Assembly (NCBI GenBank): GCA_963667505.2
Contig: OY763490.2
Location: 2,728,001-2,792,000 of the forward strand
Origin: Aldehydirespirator sp963667505
GTDB lineage: Bacteria; Actinomycetota; Acidimicrobiia; Acidimicrobiales; Aldehydirespiratoraceae
Reading direction: 5' to 3'
Length of the DNA stretch: 64,000 nucleotides
Shown: positions 60,215 through 64,000 of the stretch, in pieces
Layout of the letters: the number at the start of each line of letters is the position of its first letter
Numbering within the stretch: position 1 is the stretch's first letter
Made by a program: the position numbers and the translations under genes
The notes under the pieces: generated by a model
Database searches by the model: none
The model's input: only the letters and a program-made list of their open reading frames with translations
What the model was told of the DNA's origin: nothing

Positions 60215-62357
60215 TTACACGTCAGCTACGACGGTCAGACTGAACGTAGCGATGTCGCTCGAATCCGCAGGATCGTATGACCCCACTACGAGCGTGTCAT
60301 TGTTGCTCTTGTCGTTCTTGAGGGTCTGCTCAAAGACCTCCATCGTAGTAGCACCAATGGCGGGGGTGGCTGTGACAGTGAACTGGTCGTTCGAATCGTA
60401 GCGCACGAGGCTACCGCCGACGATCAGCGTCTTGTTATCCACATCCGCCACATTGACAACCGCACTGCTCACGTCTCCTGTTGCCGCCGTGACCCAGTAG
60501 AAGGTTGCTGTAGCGCCAGTGATAGCGACATTGTCGTATAGGGCCTGACCGAGGACACCAGCATCAATCTGGGCTGCGAGGCTCTCTGTCACAGCGTCTG
60601 TGCCGTCGTGGCTGTATCCGATACGAACCTTGCCAGTCGAGTCGGTGTTCCGTGCGATCCGGGAAATCCGAGTCGTCGTGGCCGGTCACCACGACTTTCT
60701 GGCCTCGCATAGGATTGCCGAATTGGTCTAGGACCGTCACCGTAGCCACATTGCTGGCAGAACCGCTGGAGGGTGCAAGCTTGTACTTTGTGGCCGTCTC
60801 CATCGACCCACTAGTCACCTTCGCCTTCGCGTCGGAGAACGTGATCGTCTCGTTAGGACCAGCTGTGCCCGTGATGTCGACAACGTTCATCCCACCGGAT
60901 GCCGTAGTCACTTCGTACGACACCATCACCCGATCAATCTTGGCGGGGACAGCGGGAGTCGCGCTGGCGTCTGCGTCCGCGTTGTTCGAATCTGTGGTAT
61001 CGGGGTCGTCAGCGGTGATCGTGAAGGTGGCCTTGCCGCTAGCATCGACCTTGAGCGTCTGGCTACTGAGACTCTGGGCATTGCTCGAGGTCACGTCAGG
61101 CGGACTGGTATCTGTTTCCTGATCCTGCTGAGCCAGTCGGAAGATCTTGACGAGGTAGCTCGAACCTGCTGCGGGCGGCACCGCGTTTGCGGCAGCGGGG
61201 TCAGCACCAATGAGCTGGATCGTGACGGTTACCGTACTGCCGAAGACTGCCCTATCGGCACCCTCAGGCAGATCGACAGTGGCCTTAGCACGGGTAGCGG
61301 TCACCGGAGCCATCTCGGTGAGATTGATGCTGGCTATGCCTTCGCCACCATCTTCTACCTTGGCGCCTTCGTCTCCGGTCCAAGCCCAAACCGTGGTTCC
61401 CATTGCGGCAACCGTGACGGACTCGGTGTGGTCTCCGCTCAGCCCGGTTACGGCGTCAAGCGCATCGATCGTGCACAGAGCACCGGTACCCGTGTTGCCT
61501 ACGGCGGTCACCCTCCCACAGGTGCCGTCCTCCTTGAAGGCTGTTGCTGCCTTGGCCGTGTCGATGGAGAACACGTCAATGGCTGCGTTCGACACAGGCG
61601 CGAAGTTCTCGTCGCGGACCGAGATGAGCGCCTCCCCGGGGGTATCCGACTGGACCGTCACACCCGAAGGACGGGCGGTGGTGTGAGCCAAGGCACGGGT
61701 GATGAAGGCAGCCATGGCTCCACGGCTGACTGTGGCGGCCGGGGAGAACATGTTCATGCCGGTTCCCATGGCCACGCCAGTCTCGTACAGCACGCTGGTG
61801 GCGCTGTCTGTGACCCGGTTGTAGGGGCCGGAGCGCACATCGGCGAAGAAGTCGTCGGCCGCTTTCCCGCCGACGGTGAAGGTGCCATCGGCGGCCGTGC
61901 CGACAGTGGCGGTCGCGGCGGCCAGGAGCCGGGCGATGAGCAGGGCCATGTCGGCTCGGTTGACGGGGTCGCTGCCGGTGGTGGCGAAGTCGCCCACGAC
62001 CGCCGAAGCGTCGCTGACGCCTGCGATGCCAGCGGCTCGCTCCATGAACAGCACCATCTCAGCCCGGGCGACGTTGTCGTTGGGCTTGAAGGTGCCGTCC
62101 TCATAGCCGACGGTGACGCCGTAGTAGGCGAGGCAGTTGATGGCGTCGCGGAAGTAGTGGCCCTCGGACACGTCGGGGAACATCTTGTCCTCGGTGGCGT
62201 CGCCTATGCACGCCGTCAGCGAGGTCGTGTGGTCCGGGGTGCCGGTCGCGGCGGCTGCTGGCCCTGCCGGTCCTGCGGTGGCGAGGAGCGTGGCGATGAG
62301 GGCGCCGACGGCGAGTGTGGCCCACCTTGCGCGCCGCTTGTGGTGTGGCTGGGGCAT
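60215..62357 (-). CDS. SLH-domain surface protein 2 (internal frameshift)
   Basis: Paralogue of the previous protein: signal peptide (HKRRARWATLAVGALIATLLATAG), three SLH motifs (DKMFPDVSEGHYFRDAINCLAYYGVTVGYEDGTFKPNDNVARAEMV and two more), then Ig-like repeats. ATG 62357 follows AGGAGGGGCCG. The main frame ends at 60564, but from about 60650 the homologous continuation (NTDSTGKVRIGYSHDGTDAVTESLAAQID...) is in the next frame and runs to 60215, so a single-base indel near 60640-60660 splits the gene. With the shift corrected the protein would be about 710 aa. Confidence 0.78.
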
Positions 62358-62421
62358 CGGCCCCTCCTTTGCTTGTACCTGGGGCACAGGCCCCTCCAAA
62401 CGGGGCATGTGCCCCTCCTTT
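62355..62421 (-). repeat. triplicated ribosome-binding-site/start segment before SLH gene 2
   Basis: Three diverged tandem copies of GGAGGGGC-N2-4-(A/G)TGCCCC on the minus strand, with starts at ATG 62408, a GTG-type middle copy and ATG 62357. All are in the same frame, giving the possible longer N-terminus MPRLEGPVPQVQAKEGP before MPQPHHKRR. Confidence 0.7.
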
Positions 62422-62848
62422 CTATACCTGGTTTCCACCTGTGGCAAGTTCGGCCCGGCCGGACTCGCACGCCTCGTACGCGCGGGCCGAGCGGGGATAA
62501 ACCTGGAACACGCTATCAGCGCCGCTCATCGGTTGCACCTCCGCCCGGTCGTTGCTCCGAAACGTTCGGACAACCCTACCACGAGGGCGGGGCTTGTCAC
62601 GGGCCGACAGTGTAGCACGCGCCGCGCGCCGAAACGTCCAACCCTGGTCGGTCGAATCGCCTCGGCGGCGGCGCTCCGCGGCGGCGCCCCGCGGCGGGCC
62701 GATCCCCGAGCCGCAGCACCTGCGCGTCGTCGCCAACTCGTAACCACGGGCCGCAAGCTAACAACCGTCGCCGGGTGAGGCAAGCATTTCGGATGGTGCA
62801 CGAGGCACACCGTGAGGGCATGACGTGAAACAGCCGCGGATCGGGCGC
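62422..62848. other. gene-poor stretch of about 430 bases
   Basis: No convincing gene. It should contain the promoter of SLH gene 2 and the 3' flank of the coiled-coil gene. GC-rich arginine-coding frames are open on both strands but show no motif. Confidence 0.4.
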
Positions 62849-63753
62849 CTACGGACCGGTGCGCGCGGCGCTGGTTGAGGGGGTCGCGTCGGCGGTGTCG
62901 TCGGCGGCGTCGGCGGTGGCGGCGGCGGCTTCGGCGCGGTCGCTCACCGCGCCGAGGATCGCGACCACGGCGTCGGCTCCCGCGGCGGCTTCGTCGGCGG
63001 CCTCGGCCTCGGAGCTGTCGGCGACGGTGCTGTCGGTCACCGCGCCGAGGATCGCGACCACGACGTTGGTGAGCTTGCCCATGTCCTGTCGAACAGAGCT
63101 CAACGTCCCCTCGACGGCACCGAGCCTGTCCTCGACGGCACCGAACCTGTCCTCCACGACACTGGCGAGCTTGCCCATGTCCTGTTGAACAGAGCTCAAC
63201 GTCTCCTCGACGGCACCGAACCTGTCCTCGACGACCGCCTGTCCTCGACGGCACCCAGCCTGTCCTCGACGGCACCGAGCCTGTCCTCGACGGCACCCAG
63301 CCTGTACTCGACGGCACCCAGCCTGTCCTCGACGGCACCGAGCCTGTACTCAAGGCCGTCCATCCTCCTCTCAAGGCCGTACAGCCTGTCCTCGACAGCG
63401 ACCAACTTCTTCTCGATGGCGTCCAACCTGGTTTCGATGACGCCCACCCGGGAGTCGAGCACCGCCACGCCCAGTTCGACGTCGCCGACCCTTGTCACGA
63501 GCCGCTCGACGCCGTCTTCGAGGCGCTCGATCTGATTGCCCATCAGAGTCAGAGGAATGACCAGCAGCACCCCGATGACGCCGACCAACGTCAGGAGGAC
63601 CGCCCGATCGCCGAACGCGGCCCACCGGCCGGCACGCCGAAGCAGGCCCGGCTCCGAGGCAGGGGTCTGCCCGGACGTGGCCGCCGGGTCGTCGGCAACG
63701 GGCGAGGCGGAACCGTGCTGCGGGGGCGGCTCGGACGCCGCGGGATCGGGCAC
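62849..63753 (-). CDS. membrane coiled-coil protein with heptad tandem repeats (frameshifted)
   Basis: First part (63753-63196): Pro/Ala-rich N-terminus, one transmembrane helix (AVLLTLVGVIGVLLVIPLTLM), then coiled coil with exact heptads VEDRLGA/VEYRLGA (21-bp repeats). Around 63235 the frame changes and the homologous continuation VVEDRFGAVE...LSSVQQDMGKLASVVEDRFGAVEDRLGAVEG runs in another frame to 62849, ending in an Ala/Asp-rich tail. The start may also be misread: ATG 63899 (MNPAPESPVPDP) would join after another frame change. Function unknown; similar to phage-tail or cell-envelope coiled-coil proteins only in composition. Confidence 0.6.
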
Positions 63754-64000
63754 CGGCGACTCGGGCGCGGGCTCGAGCGCCGGCGACTCCGACGCGGGAT
63801 CGGGTAGCTGGGGATCGGACGCCGCGGGCGGCGCGGGATCGGACGCCGCGGGATCCGCGCCTGGGGATCGGGTACCGGCGACTCGGGTGCGGGGTTCATG
63901 CGGGAGGGCGCCTCTGCGACAGAGGTGTGCCTGGGCGGTGCGACCATGGATGCCTCGCTGGGCCTGTGGCGCGCCGTTCGACGCGCCGACGGACGGATAC
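63754..64000. other. upstream region of the coiled-coil gene, window edge
   Basis: Pro/Asp/Ser-type codons (SPVPDPAAS) recur in the minus-strand frame up to about 63890, suggesting the coiled-coil gene extends to ATG 63899 with a frame change near 63865. Beyond that nothing is recognisable before the edge. Confidence 0.35.

Overview
The window is high-GC DNA packed with genes. It has many GTG starts, ATGA/GTGA/TGATG gene overlaps, alanine/threonine-rich lipoprotein linkers and S-layer (SLH) proteins. This suggests an actinobacterium, possibly an Acidimicrobiia-type free-living or host-associated lineage; that placement is inference from style only. I recognised no rRNA, tRNA, CRISPR array, IS element or prophage.

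Region 1 (1-26.2 kb) carries two parallel gene sets that look like a methylated-purine catabolic system. Each set has a Rieske domain fused to a flavin/ferredoxin reductase (NdmD-like), a GST-like protein (NdmE-like) and a Rieske-type oxygenase that has lost its Rieske cluster (NdmC-like). This is the unusual split architecture of the NdmCDE N7-demethylase of methylxanthine-degrading Pseudomonas. Each set also has a BMP/Nup-type (purine/nucleoside) ABC transporter, a GcvT-like folate-dependent demethylase and a HTH_XRE-cupin regulator. A guanine/8-oxoguanine deaminase-like amidohydrolase, an adenine deaminase and a complete Rieske oxygenase (NdmA/B-like) complete the pathway. A shared palindromic operator (TGATAA-N7-TTATCA) lies at two promoters of set 2, and related direct repeats lie at the set 1 promoter.

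Region 2 (26.2-33.5 kb) is housekeeping: a PLD-family protein, an AbiEi/DUF559-like protein, an sdhC-sdhA-sdhB operon with an extra small membrane-protein gene between A and B, and a DUF368 lipid-carrier translocase.

Region 3 (33.5-51.5 kb) is a catabolic regulon. It contains a BNR/sialidase-like protein, a 2-hydroxyacid dehydrogenase, an enolase-superfamily dehydratase, an amidohydrolase, two PhyH dioxygenases, an OYE-type flavin oxidoreductase, a DHDPS/NAL-family aldolase, a peptide-type (Dpp/Opp) ABC transporter and a GntR-FCD regulator. The same 19-bp palindrome stands before the sialidase operon and before the GntR gene. HicAB and DUF433/DUF5615 toxin-antitoxin pairs sit inside the region.

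Region 4 (51.5-64 kb) is accessory: a Phd/VapC pair, a two-gene ATPase plus nuclease-like module, DUF1214 and EamA genes, a GntR gene fragment, coiled-coil membrane proteins with tandem repeats, and two SLH surface proteins. Three genes at this end carry apparent frameshifts.

Two sequence-level oddities run through the window. (a) At many operon junctions the stop/start segment has been tandemly duplicated into chains of tiny ORFs that keep ATGA/GTGA/TGATG overlaps with each other and with the flanking genes. (b) A dispersed 50-bp element with terminal inverted repeats lies at gene boundaries (six copies of one type and two of a second type).
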